Source: Cupriavidus necator A5-1
Lineage (GTDB): Bacteria > Pseudomonadota > Gammaproteobacteria > Burkholderiales > Burkholderiaceae
Direction: 5' to 3'
Assembly (NCBI RefSeq): GCF_000744095.1
Contig: NZ_JQLI01000008.1
Span: forward strand, 2,914,001-2,978,000
Length of the DNA stretch: 64,000 nucleotides
The notes below the pieces were generated by a model. The model worked only from the letters and a program-made list of their open reading frames with translations. It was not told the origin of the DNA and did no database searches. Shown in pieces: positions 43,236 through 52,685 of the stretch (the first letter of the stretch is position 1; the number at the start of each line of letters is the position of its first letter). The position numbers were made by a program, and so were the translations under genes.

Positions 43236-43859
43236 ATCACCCTCTGACAGTTGCTGCCTGTCAATAGCCCATTAGAGGCGCAAGGATCGCGACGCGCAAG
43301 AGATACGCGGCGCGCTATCGCCACCTCTCCACGGGGGAAACGACAAGCGCAGGGTCTGGTGAGATGCGGCTCAGAGCGCGGTGTAGGGCGGAAAGTCGAT
43401 GCAACCGCGGTCATCCCCGCCGTAATAGAGCTCGTGTTCCGGCTCTGCGACCGGTCAGTCATGACGGAAACTGAGATCCGGATTCGAGAGCGGCGTCACA
43501 CGCAATGGCACAACATCGACGCCGACTGATCGCCAAGCAACAGCGCACGGCTGATTTCTACCTGAACGTGGGTCCACTCATGCAACGGCTCGATGTGCGG
43601 CAGACATTCGACTTCGGCTTCCCTCTCACCGCCTGACCACCAGAGTCATCAGGTATCATCCTGCTTCCGCTGACTATTCGGTCCTACTGGCCAGAACGAA
43701 GCAAGTCCGGTTCGCGTCACTCGTGGCCTTGGACCGAGAGCCTGTTCCGTTCCGGGTGGTAGGCGATGTAATCAACAGTTCTCCTGCATCAATACCCCAG
43801 GTGGTCTTGGCTGCCTCCGGGGCTCTTCGACAGCTCGTAACAGCTAGCAAAGAACAGAT
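43236..43859. other. Long intergenic region, no intact gene
   Basis: No gene with recognisable domains is seen in this 624-bp stretch. A short plus-strand frame ends FDFGFPLTA at about 43636, but it has no known family. The region is the upstream side of the cyclase gene and holds the mreB-like scrap at its right end, so it looks like decayed DNA. Confidence 0.4.
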
Positions 43860-44068
43860 CCCATCGGAACTCTGTGCCGACATTGCCGGGCGCGGCCTGA
43901 TGCTGACCGGCGATGGCGCGCTGCCGCATGACCTGGATCGCCTCCTGGCCGAGGAACCCGGCCTACCCAATGCTTGTGGCCGAAGATTCGTTGGCCTGCG
44001 CAGTGCGGGGCGCCGCCATGGCGCCCAAACGCATTGACAAGCTCGGCAGCTTCTTCTCGTACGAGTAA
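43860..44068 (+). pseudogene. C-terminal fragment of an mreB-like gene with a frameshift
   Basis: The frame reads IPSELCADIAGRGLMLTGD, then GALPHDLDRLLAEEPGLP. A one-base insertion near 43968 shifts to MLVAEDSLACAVRGAAMAPK and then RIDKLGSFFSYE before a stop. This is the conserved C-terminus of MreB actin-like proteins (ELxxDIxxRGMVLTGGGALLRDLDxLLxEExGLP, then VAEDPLTCVxRG). The N-terminal ATPase core is absent. It is not functional; the main mreB gene would be elsewhere. Confidence 0.7.
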
Positions 44069-44190
44069 CGACTAAGCCGCAATGCGTCGAGCACGTGCTG
44101 CTTGATCGCGAAGTGCTGTGGAATCGGTCCGATGCACGGGCATGAATAGTCTTCGAGCTTGAATCTGGATTTAAATCAATAGAAACCAAT

Positions 44191-45360
44191 ATGGATGTGA
44201 AGTTAATTTACCCGTTTCATGGCCGTCCCTCCAAGGGATTGGTCGTCTTGACCGCTCTTACGATGGCGCTGGCCGGTTGTGGCGGAGGTGGCGACTCTTC
44301 AGAATCCACCGCCGCGCCTGCCAGTTCAACCACAATGTCTCAGCCTGCCAACGCAAAAAACCAATCCGGATTCGATGTCCTCGCGAATCTGGATGCCCTG
44401 AAGATTACAACCGGACCCTTTGCCGGAGCCTATCAGGTTGGCGCCGGAAGCCATTGGCTGAACTGGTACTTTGCCAATATTGGCTTGTTTGCATTCATCA
44501 AGGACCGCCCGAACGAGGTGCGGACTTACATGGATTTGTATATCAAGAACGTCAATCCGGCGAACCACACCATCAACGACATTAAATTTGCCGGCGATTT
44601 TAATTCTCCAATCCAGTGCCCCGCCGATTCCAACGATTCTTATGCGTCGACCTTCCTGTCGCTGGCGTCAGAATATATGCGAGTGACCGGCGACGTCGCA
44701 TGGTTTCGGAATAACCTGCCGCAGCTGAAAGCCATCGCCTACGCCAATCTGGCCGTCCCACAAAAGCCGAATGGCCTGATTTCGGTTTTCCGGCAAGACT
44801 ACACACCACCGACCCATCCGACATACTGTGCAAGCTTTACGCCATCCAGCATTGCTTACACAGAGGACAATACGGAAAATTACCGGGGACTGGTGGACTT
44901 TGCCAATGCGCTCAATGCTCTCGGCGATGCGGATTCTGGCTATTACAACCAGGTCGCCGCATCGGTAGCCGCGGGCATTCAGGGGCGATCCAACGGCTCG
45001 GCCCTGACCGTCGCGGATTCCGAGAACACCATCAATCCGAGTTTCTATCCCGGCACGGTCACGCAAGTTTTCCCGCAGCTTTATGAAGTCCCGCTATCGC
45101 CGGATACCGTGTCCACGCAGAGCCGCTATGACAATGGCTATGCCTATCTGAACGCGCATGCGCCAACCTGGTCCACGCAGATCGACCCAGGCGCCGGCTA
45201 TCCATGGATGCTGTTGGGCTATGTGGCGGCGAAACGAGGCGATACGGCGCGCGCGCAGCAGCAGATGGCATTGCTGCGCGCCAATAGTGGAAAGGCGATC
45301 ATCAACGAACTCGGGTTTTACAAACGCATTCTTAATGCAGGCGTTAGCGAGATAAGCTAG
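44191..45360 (+). CDS. Lipoprotein of unknown function
   Basis: The 389-residue protein has a lipoprotein signal (hydrophobic VVLTALTMALAGC, lipidated Cys30) followed by a glycine/serine linker. The mature part has aromatic-rich helical segments (SHWLNWYFANIGLFAFIKD, TFLSLASEYMRVTGDVAWF) that recall alpha/alpha-barrel (six-hairpin glycosidase) folds, but no catalytic acid could be assigned. Codon use is less GC-rich than its neighbours, hinting at transfer. It is probably anchored in the outer membrane; its function is not recognised. Confidence 0.7.
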   Translation: MDVKLIYPFHGRPSKGLVVLTALTMALAGCGGGGDSSESTAAPASSTTMSQPANAKNQSGFDVLANLDALKITTGPFAGAYQVGAGSHWLNWYFANIGLFAFIKDRPNEVRTYMDLYIKNVNPANHTINDIKFAGDFNSPIQCPADSNDSYASTFLSLASEYMRVTGDVAWFRNNLPQLKAIAYANLAVPQKPNGLISVFRQDYTPPTHPTYCASFTPSSIAYTEDNTENYRGLVDFANALNALGDADSGYYNQVAASVAAGIQGRSNGSALTVADSENTINPSFYPGTVTQVFPQLYEVPLSPDTVSTQSRYDNGYAYLNAHAPTWSTQIDPGAGYPWMLLGYVAAKRGDTARAQQQMALLRANSGKAIINELGFYKRILNAGVSEIS

Positions 45361-45449
45361 CGAACCGAGCTCGGCGCGCTGGAATGCACACGCCTACCCG
45401 CCGCACACGCCGGACGCGGCATCGACCCTCGCTGTCGTCCGGCTTCCCA

Positions 45450-45848
45450 CTACGCGTATTTATCGCCGACCGTACTACGGATCGGATGCGTATCGTAGAC
45501 GATGACCATCCGCTCGATCAGTCCGTTCACGTCGAACTCGAACACGTCGACACATTCGAAGCGCACAGCGGATCCGTCTTTCAACATCCAGTCGTAGATA
45601 AAGTAGCCAGTCGCACGTCGAGCTCCTGTCGTGCTCACACAGACGTCAATAGGCGTAATCGTGCTGCGGCCCGATGCTTCACTGACTTTGGCAAAGAATG
45701 GCGCAGGCGCCATCCAGCCGAGAAACGGCGAGAAGATCTGCGCATCCGGTGTGAACAACGCACAGATGGCAGCGACATCGCCGCGCTCCAACAACCCGAG
45801 GTAGGTGCGAACTTGCTGCGTGTATAGCGCTTCCGGTGGTGTGAGCAC
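45450..45848 (-). CDS. NTF2-fold / SnoaL-like protein
   Basis: The 132-residue protein fits the nuclear-transport-factor-2 / SnoaL fold: YLGLLERGDVAAICALFTPDAQIFSPFLG near the start, and FECVDVFEFDVNGLIERMVIVYD at the end. Members are isomerases, hydrolases or ligand-binding proteins, so the role is open. The GTG at 45848 has GGAGG 6 bases upstream; the frame continues to 46124 but without family similarity. It is divergent from the SDR gene at 46075. Confidence 0.75.
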   Translation of the reverse strand: MLTPPEALYTQQVRTYLGLLERGDVAAICALFTPDAQIFSPFLGWMAPAPFFAKVSEASGRSTITPIDVCVSTTGARRATGYFIYDWMLKDGSAVRFECVDVFEFDVNGLIERMVIVYDTHPIRSTVGDKYA

Positions 45849-46074
45849 AACAATCCTCCGCTCATTCGTTGAAAAAAACGCAGACCGTCGGCAGCGTGCG
45901 CGAAAAGCTGCTGCCGTTCGCTGGCGACACGTAGCATGAACTATAACTAACGGACACAGGTGGGGCCGGGCGTGCCCGCCCAGCTCGGAATGTCTACCCA
46001 TCGCCCTGTCCGGCGTGCTGCCGTTAGCGTGGCTGGACATCACCCGGCTACGAGAGGCTACGAGGGAGGGCGAC

Positions 46075-46869
46075 ATGTCCGAGACAAGCAAGGTAGTCCT
46101 GGTGACGGGGGCTACCGGCAGCATTGGGAGCGCCGTCTGCTCACGGCTGGCACACGCGGGTTATTCGCTGATTCTTGCCGCGCGCGACATCAGCAAGCTG
46201 CAAGCCGCCTGCGCGATGCTCGAGAGGCCTGGCTGCCATTCCTGTCGCTGGATTTCCGTCGACATGTCCAGTGACGCCTCTGTCGCATCTTTCTCCGATG
46301 AGCTTGCGGCGGACGGAACCGTCCTCGACGGCGTCGTGCTGATGCCACCCCAGATGCGGCCCACCGGCGAATGCCAGCCTCCGGCGGACACGTGGCGCCA
46401 ATTGTTCCAGAGCCACTTTATCGGCCCCCTCGAACTCCTCAAGAGCGCGATCTCCACGATGCGGCCGGAACCCTCCCAGGGACGCCGGGCAAAAATTGTC
46501 ATCATTTCCGCCATCACCTCAGTGCAAGCCCTTGGAAACTACGCCACCAGCAATGTCCTGCGTTGTGCCTGGCTGGCCCAGGCCAAGACGCTTGCTTTCG
46601 CAATGGGCGAGAGAGGGATTCACGTCAATACCCTCTCCCTGGGAGGCACGCTGACCCCGGACTATGTGGCATCGCTTGAGCAGCGAGCCACCAAGGCTGG
46701 CATGACCTTCCCTGAACGGTTAGCCGAGGAAACCTCGAACATTCCCTTGCGGAAATATGGAAGCCCGGAAGAGGTGGCTCTGGCGGTCGAGGTCTTGTTA
46801 TCTCCCTTCTCCGACCACATGACCGGCGTGAACCTGCTGCACGATGGCGGGTTCACAAGAGCATATTAA
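46075..46869 (+). CDS. Short-chain dehydrogenase/reductase with incomplete catalytic motif
   Basis: The 264-residue SDR has the NAD(P) motif TGATGSIGSA (11-20), Ser145 in VIISAITS and the active-site Tyr156, but the YxxxK lysine is replaced: the sequence is YATSN, with Asn160. The C-terminal HMTGVNLLHDGGFT is typical. Without the lysine, classic dehydrogenase activity is doubtful, though some divergent SDRs share this pattern. GAGGGAGG precedes the ATG at 46075. It is divergent from the NTF2-fold gene and converges with the patatin gene. Confidence 0.88.
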   Translation: MSETSKVVLVTGATGSIGSAVCSRLAHAGYSLILAARDISKLQAACAMLERPGCHSCRWISVDMSSDASVASFSDELAADGTVLDGVVLMPPQMRPTGECQPPADTWRQLFQSHFIGPLELLKSAISTMRPEPSQGRRAKIVIISAITSVQALGNYATSNVLRCAWLAQAKTLAFAMGERGIHVNTLSLGGTLTPDYVASLEQRATKAGMTFPERLAEETSNIPLRKYGSPEEVALAVEVLLSPFSDHMTGVNLLHDGGFTRAY

Positions 46870-46899
46870 GCGCCCTGCTCGCCTGCCCCCTGCCGCCAA

Positions 46900-47967
46900 C
46901 TATCTCGACGGCGCGGCCGCATGGATCCGCGCCGTGATACTGGCGACGCGCCCCAAGGGCATATTCGTATTCGCGTTCTCCCCATAGAAGAACGTCGCGG
47001 GTGGGGCAAGATGCCGCAAGAACGGCTGAAAATCCCTGTTCCCAATGCATATCTTCGACCGCTCCGAGGCCGCCCCAAGGAGAACCTCCCTCGCCGCCTG
47101 GTCGGCCTTGTCCATCCCCACAGCACGGGAGCGCTGATCGGTCAGATCGTCGTCAACCAGCACATACCGCCCCGGCAGCAAATGGGAGAGCATGAAATCG
47201 CTCAGCGCCTCCTGCACCGATATCGACAGGCCGAACAATCGCTTTGGCATATTGGACGGATTGATGCCACCCCAGTCATAGGTCCCTCCCTCGCGGTTGC
47301 GCCGGGGGTTCACGGTGAACTTGGACGACATGGTGCCAATCGCCATCACATGGATCTCCGCGGGCGACCGCAGCAGGGAATACTGCGCGTCGTGCACGGC
47401 CAGCAAGCCTGGCGCATTGGCGTACAGGCCGCCATCGACAAACTGATTGTTGTTGAACGTGTAGCGTGAGAAATAAGCCGGCGCGGCACTGGTGGCCATC
47501 GCGATATCCACGATCCGGAACTTATGATCCCGCTTGAAGTTGATATGGTGCGGTGTCTTGAATATTTGCGGCCGGCCCGTGGAGTAATTGATCGCCGGGA
47601 TCACCACCCGGTGCGCGCAAGCCCCCAGCACTCGGTCGCCGAACATCTCGCTGCCGGACAGCAGTTCCGCCATTCGACGCGAGGAGAACGGGGCTCGCCA
47701 GATCCCGGCGAGCGACCAGCGCCGCCTGAATATCTCCTCCCCATACTCCGTCAGCAGGGCGACAATGCGGCTCGCCGGCACCTCCAGTGCAAGGGCCAGG
47801 GCAATGATCCCGCCGATCGAGGTCCCGGCGATCAGGTCGAAGCGGGTCGCGATGGGCGCGTTGATTTCTTCCTCGAAATCGGCAAGCAGCTTTGCCGTGT
47901 ACAAACCACGGTAGCCGCCGCCCGACAGGGCGAGAATCTGAAACCGGGATTGAGCGGCCTCGTCCAA
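46900..47967 (-). CDS. Patatin-like phospholipase, CapV-like (CBASS effector family), orphan
   Basis: The 355-residue enzyme has the patatin oxyanion loop ILALSGGGYRGLYTA, nucleophile Ser50 in LIAGTSIGGI and the dyad aspartate in FVDGGLYANAP. This arrangement, with GGGYRG followed by TRFDLIAGTSIGG, matches CBASS cyclic-dinucleotide-activated phospholipases (CapV), which attack the cell's own membrane on phage infection. No CD-NTase or other CBASS gene adjoins it. I favour the TTG at 47967 (GGAGG 6-7 bases upstream); an ATG at 48012 is the alternative but has no ribosome-binding site. Confidence 0.85.
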   Translation of the reverse strand: MDEAAQSRFQILALSGGGYRGLYTAKLLADFEEEINAPIATRFDLIAGTSIGGIIALALALEVPASRIVALLTEYGEEIFRRRWSLAGIWRAPFSSRRMAELLSGSEMFGDRVLGACAHRVVIPAINYSTGRPQIFKTPHHINFKRDHKFRIVDIAMATSAAPAYFSRYTFNNNQFVDGGLYANAPGLLAVHDAQYSLLRSPAEIHVMAIGTMSSKFTVNPRRNREGGTYDWGGINPSNMPKRLFGLSISVQEALSDFMLSHLLPGRYVLVDDDLTDQRSRAVGMDKADQAAREVLLGAASERSKICIGNRDFQPFLRHLAPPATFFYGENANTNMPLGRVASITARIHAAAPSR

Positions 47968-48118
47968 GAATTCCCTCCCTCGAACCGGGCATGAATCTGC
48001 CGGGGACGCCATGAGATGCCGTGCGCATTCATACTAGGCGATGCCAGAATTTTTTAAATTCAACGGCATTTAACTCTGATTTTCAGGGCAGAGGCTGCCA
48101 ATGGACGGCAGCCGCAAG

Positions 48119-49513
48119 TCAGACAACCAGATCCGGCCCCGGCGTTGGCCTGCGCTCCAGTAACGCCGCCAGTTTGCGCAATGCTTGTGACAGCTGCGCA
48201 CGGTCTTCGACCCCGCCGAGCGAGATGCGGATCGCGTTCGGCGGGCCACCAGGCCCGTCCCAGAATGCGTCAGAAGGCGTGACCCGCAAATCCTCCGCCA
48301 GCGCTGCCTTGGTGAGCTGATGCGTTGACCAGTGGTCCGGGAGGCGGTGCCATGCGTGGATCGCGCTGGGGGGCAGTTGCCCGATCCCGCTCAGCCAGCG
48401 CCTGGCCAGTTCACATCGCGCGAAGGCCTCGGTGCGGATGCCATCGAGCAATTGCATCGCCGAGCCGTCGTGCATCCATTGCGTCGCCAGGGCTGCCGTC
48501 ATGGGTGCGGCCATCAGGGCAAAGGCGCGCAGTGCCGCGAGCAGGTCGTCGCCGCCGCGGCCTTCCGGCAGCAGGACATAGGCGGTACGCAATCCGGGGC
48601 TGAGCGTCTTGGACAGTGTCGATACGTAGTAGGTCCGTGCGGGCGCAAACTGCGCCAGCGGCGCAGGCGCGGCGGGTGTCAGCAGCCAGTAAGGATCGTC
48701 CTCCAGCAGGGTGATGTCGCATCGCGTGGCAGCGCGGGCGATTTCCTCCCTGCGCGAGGCCGGCATGGTGTGCGTGGTCGGGTTCTGCGCGGTCGGGTTC
48801 AGGTAGGCCAGCGTCGCACCCGCGGCGCTGGCCGCTTCGAGCGCGTCAGGCAGCATCCCGTCTGCATCGCATTTCGCCGTGATGACCCGCCGCCCGAGCC
48901 GGGCAGCCGCGGCGCGAATGCCGGGGTAAACCAATGGCTCGGTCACGATCGCATCGCCAGGCCGGGTCCGGGTCAGGACCAGGGCGGCCAGGGCAGCCTG
49001 CGCACCGGGCAAGACTACCAGCCGCGACGTATCGGTGTGCCTGAAGATCTGGCCAAGCCAGAGCGCACCCGCCGCCCGGTCTGACGCGCTGCCGCCGCCA
49101 AGCTGGTAGGTCATCAGCAGATGCGGATCACTGCGCAACAAGACCTGCGACAAGCCGCGCCGCAACAGGTCCTGGAAGTCCAGCCCGGCTGGCGGCGGCG
49201 GCACGTTCATGCTCATGTCCACCACCCTGGCCAGTTCGGCGCGCGGGGCGGCAATGAAGGTGCCGAGCGCCCCCCTGGCGTCGATCAGGTGCCGCCGCTT
49301 GGCCTCGGTATAGGCGCGCGTCACGGTGGTGAGATCGACACCTAGCGCCTTGGCGAGACTGCGTTGCGGCGGCACGCGGTCTCCGGCGACGAGCCGCCCC
49401 TCCCCGATCGCCCGCTCGATGAACTCGACGATCTGCAGGTACCGGGCACCGGCCCCACGCGTGATCCTTAAATCCCATTTTGCGTCGGAATCCGCCTCTT
49501 GCATGGCTTCCAT
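48119..49513 (-). CDS. MocR/PdxR-type GntR regulator with aminotransferase domain
   Basis: The 464-residue protein has an N-terminal GntR winged helix (RYLQIVEFIERAIGEGRLVAGDRVPPQRSLAKALGVDLTTVTRAY, about residues 20-65) and a fold-type I aminotransferase domain with the PLP lysine Lys302 in STLSKTLSPGLRT. Such regulators sense PLP or an amino-acid adduct. The frame is open to 49867, but the start near 49513 (or 49504) gives the family N-terminus. It is divergent from the cyo operon and precedes the patatin gene on the same strand; which of them it controls is unknown. Confidence 0.88.
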   Translation of the reverse strand: MEAMQEADSDAKWDLRITRGAGARYLQIVEFIERAIGEGRLVAGDRVPPQRSLAKALGVDLTTVTRAYTEAKRRHLIDARGALGTFIAAPRAELARVVDMSMNVPPPPAGLDFQDLLRRGLSQVLLRSDPHLLMTYQLGGGSASDRAAGALWLGQIFRHTDTSRLVVLPGAQAALAALVLTRTRPGDAIVTEPLVYPGIRAAAARLGRRVITAKCDADGMLPDALEAASAAGATLAYLNPTAQNPTTHTMPASRREEIARAATRCDITLLEDDPYWLLTPAAPAPLAQFAPARTYYVSTLSKTLSPGLRTAYVLLPEGRGGDDLLAALRAFALMAAPMTAALATQWMHDGSAMQLLDGIRTEAFARCELARRWLSGIGQLPPSAIHAWHRLPDHWSTHQLTKAALAEDLRVTPSDAFWDGPGGPPNAIRISLGGVEDRAQLSQALRKLAALLERRPTPGPDLVV

Positions 49514-49712
49514 GGAGAAAAATGTCCTCGATGTATGGGTTTTGTCTTCCGCTAGCATGCCAGACATCATCACGGTAATCCATACAACCTTCCCTTCACG
49601 CCGGCGTGACCACCGGCGCATCGGGTACGGGCAAATGCTGACGCGGCTAGCGCGGATGCAGGACGACAAGGTTCGACGGATACCGCAGTGATGCGTAACC
49701 AAGGTGTCCGAA

Positions 49713-50705
49713 ATGCTCAAACCTCCCGCCGGGCCGGCAGAGAAGAATCCACATGGCCTGCTCCCCCGCACGTCCCCCAAATTTCCCCCTCGCTTCGCCA
49801 CGCTTGCCCTGGCCGCTGCCGGCAGCGCGCTGCTGGCTGGCTGCAACCTGGAACTGCTCTCGCCCAAAGGCAGCGTCGGCGAACAGGAGAAGTCGCTGAT
49901 CCTGATCGCCCTGTTCGTGATGCTGATGGTCGTGATCCCGGTAATCGTCCTGACGCTGTGGTTCGCCTGGCGCTACCGCGAGACCAACACGCGAGCCACC
50001 TACGCTCCGAAATGGGCGCACTCCACCCGGATCGAGATCGTGGTCTGGGGCATCCCCTGCGTGATCGTTGCCTGCCTGGCGGTGCTGATCTGGGGCTCGA
50101 CGCACAAGCTCGATCCCTTCCGGCCGCTGCAGTCGGAGGTCAAGCCGATACAGGTCGATGTGATCGCGCTGAACTGGAAATGGCTGTTCATCTATCCCGA
50201 GTACGGCGTCGCCTCGCTGAACCAGCTTGCGATCCCGGTCGGCACGCCGGTCAATTTCCGGCTGACCTCGGAATCGATGATGAACTCGTTCTTCATTCCG
50301 CAACTGGGCAGCATGGTCTACGCGATGGCGGGGATGCAGACACGCCTGCACCTGATTGCCGACATGCCGGGCGTCTATCTGGGGCAGTCTGCCGCCTACA
50401 GCGGCCCGGGCTTCTCGGACATGCATTTCAAGACCCTGGCCACCTCGCGCGAGGAATTCGACGCGTGGATCCGCGCCGCCAGGGCTTCGGCCCAGGCGCT
50501 TGACCTCAAGACCTATCGCACGCTGGAACAACCCAGCAGCAAGGATCCCGTCACGCTGTATGCCTCCGTCGCGCCGAAGCTGTTCGACCAGGTCGCCGAC
50601 AAATACATGATGGCCAACGGCCAGGTCTGCCGCGCGGACACCCCCGAATCTCTGCAGGCCTTCCAGCGCCTCCCGTCGGCGCCCGCGGGCCGCATGGAGC
50701 AATAA
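49713..50705 (+). CDS. cyoA: Cytochrome o ubiquinol oxidase subunit II
   Basis: The 330-residue subunit has a lipoprotein signal (ALLAGC, Cys44), two membrane helices (LILIALFVMLMVVIPVIVLT and IVVWGIPCVIVACLAVLIW) and a periplasmic cupredoxin-like domain with WKWLFIYPEYGVASLN. As in other quinol oxidases it lacks the CuA ligands. It forms part of the proton-pumping bo3-type terminal oxidase. The start may be the ATG at 49713 or the GTG at 49704; AAGG fits the ATG better. Confidence 0.94.
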   Translation: MLKPPAGPAEKNPHGLLPRTSPKFPPRFATLALAAAGSALLAGCNLELLSPKGSVGEQEKSLILIALFVMLMVVIPVIVLTLWFAWRYRETNTRATYAPKWAHSTRIEIVVWGIPCVIVACLAVLIWGSTHKLDPFRPLQSEVKPIQVDVIALNWKWLFIYPEYGVASLNQLAIPVGTPVNFRLTSESMMNSFFIPQLGSMVYAMAGMQTRLHLIADMPGVYLGQSAAYSGPGFSDMHFKTLATSREEFDAWIRAARASAQALDLKTYRTLEQPSSKDPVTLYASVAPKLFDQVADKYMMANGQVCRADTPESLQAFQRLPSAPAGRMEQ

Positions 50706-50706
50706 C

Positions 50707-52683
50707 ATGCTTGGAAAACTCAACCTCGACGCCATCCCCCTGCATGAGCCGATCATCATGGGGACCCTGGCCGCCGTGATCGTGCTGGGCGCCGCACTGA
50801 TGGGCGCCATCACGTACTACGGCAAGTGGAAGACCCTGTGGAACGACTGGATCTGCTCGGTCGACCACAAGAAGGTCGGCGTGATGTACATCATCCTGGC
50901 GCTGGTGATGCTGCTGCGCGGCTTTGCCGACGCCATCATGATGCGCGCCCAGCAGGCGATCGCCTATGGCGATGCCGCGGGCTACCTGCCGCCGCACCAC
51001 TACGACCAGATCTTCACGGCGCACGGCGTGATCATGATCTTCTTTGTCGCGACGCCGCTGGTGCTCGGGCTGATGAACGTGATCGTGCCGCTGCAGATCG
51101 GCGCGCGCGATGTCGCCTTCCCGTTCGTCAACTCGCTGAGCTTCTGGATGTCGGCGATGGGCGCGGTGCTGGTGATGCTGTCGATGTTCGTCGGCGATTT
51201 CGCGGCGACCGGCTGGGTCGCCTACCCGCCGCTGTCCGAGCTCGGCTACAGCCCCACGCCAGGCGTTGACTACTACATCTGGTCACTGCAGATATCCGGG
51301 CTTGGCACCACGCTGACGGGCATCAACTTCATCGTCACGATCCTGCGCATGCGCGCGCCGGGCCTGAACCTGATGAAGATGCCGGTCTTCACCTGGACCG
51401 CGCTGATCACCAACATCCTGATCGTGGCGATCTTCCCGGTACTGACCGCCACGCTCGCCCTGCTCACTGCCGACCGCTACCTCGGCATGCATTTCTTCAC
51501 CAACGAGCTCGGCGGCAACGCCATGATGTACGTGAACCTAATCTGGGTCTGGGGCCACCCGGAGGTCTACGTGCTGATCCTGCCGGCGTTCGGCGCCTTT
51601 TCCGAGATCATCGCCACGTTCTCGCGCAAACCGCTGTTCGGCTACAAGTCGATGGTGTACGCCACCTCCTCCATCGGCGTGCTGTCGTTCTTCGTCTGGC
51701 TGCACCACTTCTTCACCATGGGCTCCGGGGCGAACGTCAATGCCTTCTTCGGCATCATGACCTCGATCATCTCGATCCCCACCGGCGTGAAGCTGTTCAA
51801 CTGGCTGTTCACCATGTACCGGGGCCGGATCCGCTTCCATACCTCGACCATGTGGACCATCGGCTTTATGGTGACCTTCGCGGTCGGTGGCATGACCGGC
51901 GTGCTGCTCGCCATTCCCGGGGCCGACTTCGTCCTGCACAACAGCCTGTTCCTGGTCGCGCACTTCCATAACGTGATCATCGGCGGCGTGCTCTTCGGCT
52001 GCCTGGCCGCGATCAGCTTCTGGTTCCCGAAGGTGTTCGGCTTCAGGCTGAACGAGTTCTGGGGCAAGGTGTCGTTCTGGTGCTGGCTGACGGGCTTTTT
52101 CCTGGCCTTCATGCCGCTGTACGTGCTGGGCTTCAAGGGCATGACCCGCCGGATGAACCACTATGCCAACGTCGACTGGCATCCCTACCTGGTCGTGGCG
52201 CTGGTGGGTGCCTTCGTCATCGGCGCCGGCATCCTGGCGATGATGGTGCAGTTCGCGGTCAGTATCCGCGACCGCAAGCAGAACCAGGACCTGACTGGCG
52301 ACCCGTGGGATGGCCGCAGCCTGGAGTGGTCGACGGCCTCGCCCGCGCCGTTCTACAACTTCGCCCATGTGCCGCGGATCACGTCGCTGGAACAGCACTG
52401 GGATGACAAGGAAGCCGGGCGCGCGTGGCGCCAGCCCGCCCGCTACGAAGACATCCACATGCCTCGCAACACCTCGGCAGGCTTCATCGTGTCGGCGTTC
52501 GGGCTGCTGTGCTGCTTCGCGCTGGTCTGGCACATGTGGCTGGTCGCCGTCGTCGGCCTGGTCGGCGCCATCGCGACCTTCGTCGTGCGCAGCTATGACC
52601 GCGACGTCGACTATTACGTGCCGGCCGCCGAAGTCGAGCGGATCGAGCGCGCGCGCTATGCACAACTGCAGGAAGCTGCCTGA
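50707..52683 (+). CDS. cyoB: Cytochrome o ubiquinol oxidase subunit I
   Basis: The 658-residue heme-copper oxidase subunit has about 15 membrane helices. Key features are the heme ligand histidine in FTAHGVIMIFF, the CuB and cross-linked Tyr site in WGHPEVYVLILPAFG, WLHHFFTMG, and the late heme histidines in VAHFHNVIIGG. It reduces oxygen to water with electrons from ubiquinol and pumps protons. It follows cyoA by 1 bp and precedes cyoC by 2 bp. Confidence 0.97.
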   Translation: MLGKLNLDAIPLHEPIIMGTLAAVIVLGAALMGAITYYGKWKTLWNDWICSVDHKKVGVMYIILALVMLLRGFADAIMMRAQQAIAYGDAAGYLPPHHYDQIFTAHGVIMIFFVATPLVLGLMNVIVPLQIGARDVAFPFVNSLSFWMSAMGAVLVMLSMFVGDFAATGWVAYPPLSELGYSPTPGVDYYIWSLQISGLGTTLTGINFIVTILRMRAPGLNLMKMPVFTWTALITNILIVAIFPVLTATLALLTADRYLGMHFFTNELGGNAMMYVNLIWVWGHPEVYVLILPAFGAFSEIIATFSRKPLFGYKSMVYATSSIGVLSFFVWLHHFFTMGSGANVNAFFGIMTSIISIPTGVKLFNWLFTMYRGRIRFHTSTMWTIGFMVTFAVGGMTGVLLAIPGADFVLHNSLFLVAHFHNVIIGGVLFGCLAAISFWFPKVFGFRLNEFWGKVSFWCWLTGFFLAFMPLYVLGFKGMTRRMNHYANVDWHPYLVVALVGAFVIGAGILAMMVQFAVSIRDRKQNQDLTGDPWDGRSLEWSTASPAPFYNFAHVPRITSLEQHWDDKEAGRAWRQPARYEDIHMPRNTSAGFIVSAFGLLCCFALVWHMWLVAVVGLVGAIATFVVRSYDRDVDYYVPAAEVERIERARYAQLQEAA

Positions 52684-52685
52684 CC

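Noticed and set aside
43674..44189. 171-codon minus-strand frame upstream of the lipoprotein.
   Set aside because: It is antisense to the mreB-like fragment and has low-complexity Ser/Arg composition.
46900..49513. The patatin gene and the MocR gene read as a defence operon.
   Set aside because: A gap of about 150 bp separates them, and MocR proteins regulate PLP or amine metabolism; no defence partner is present.
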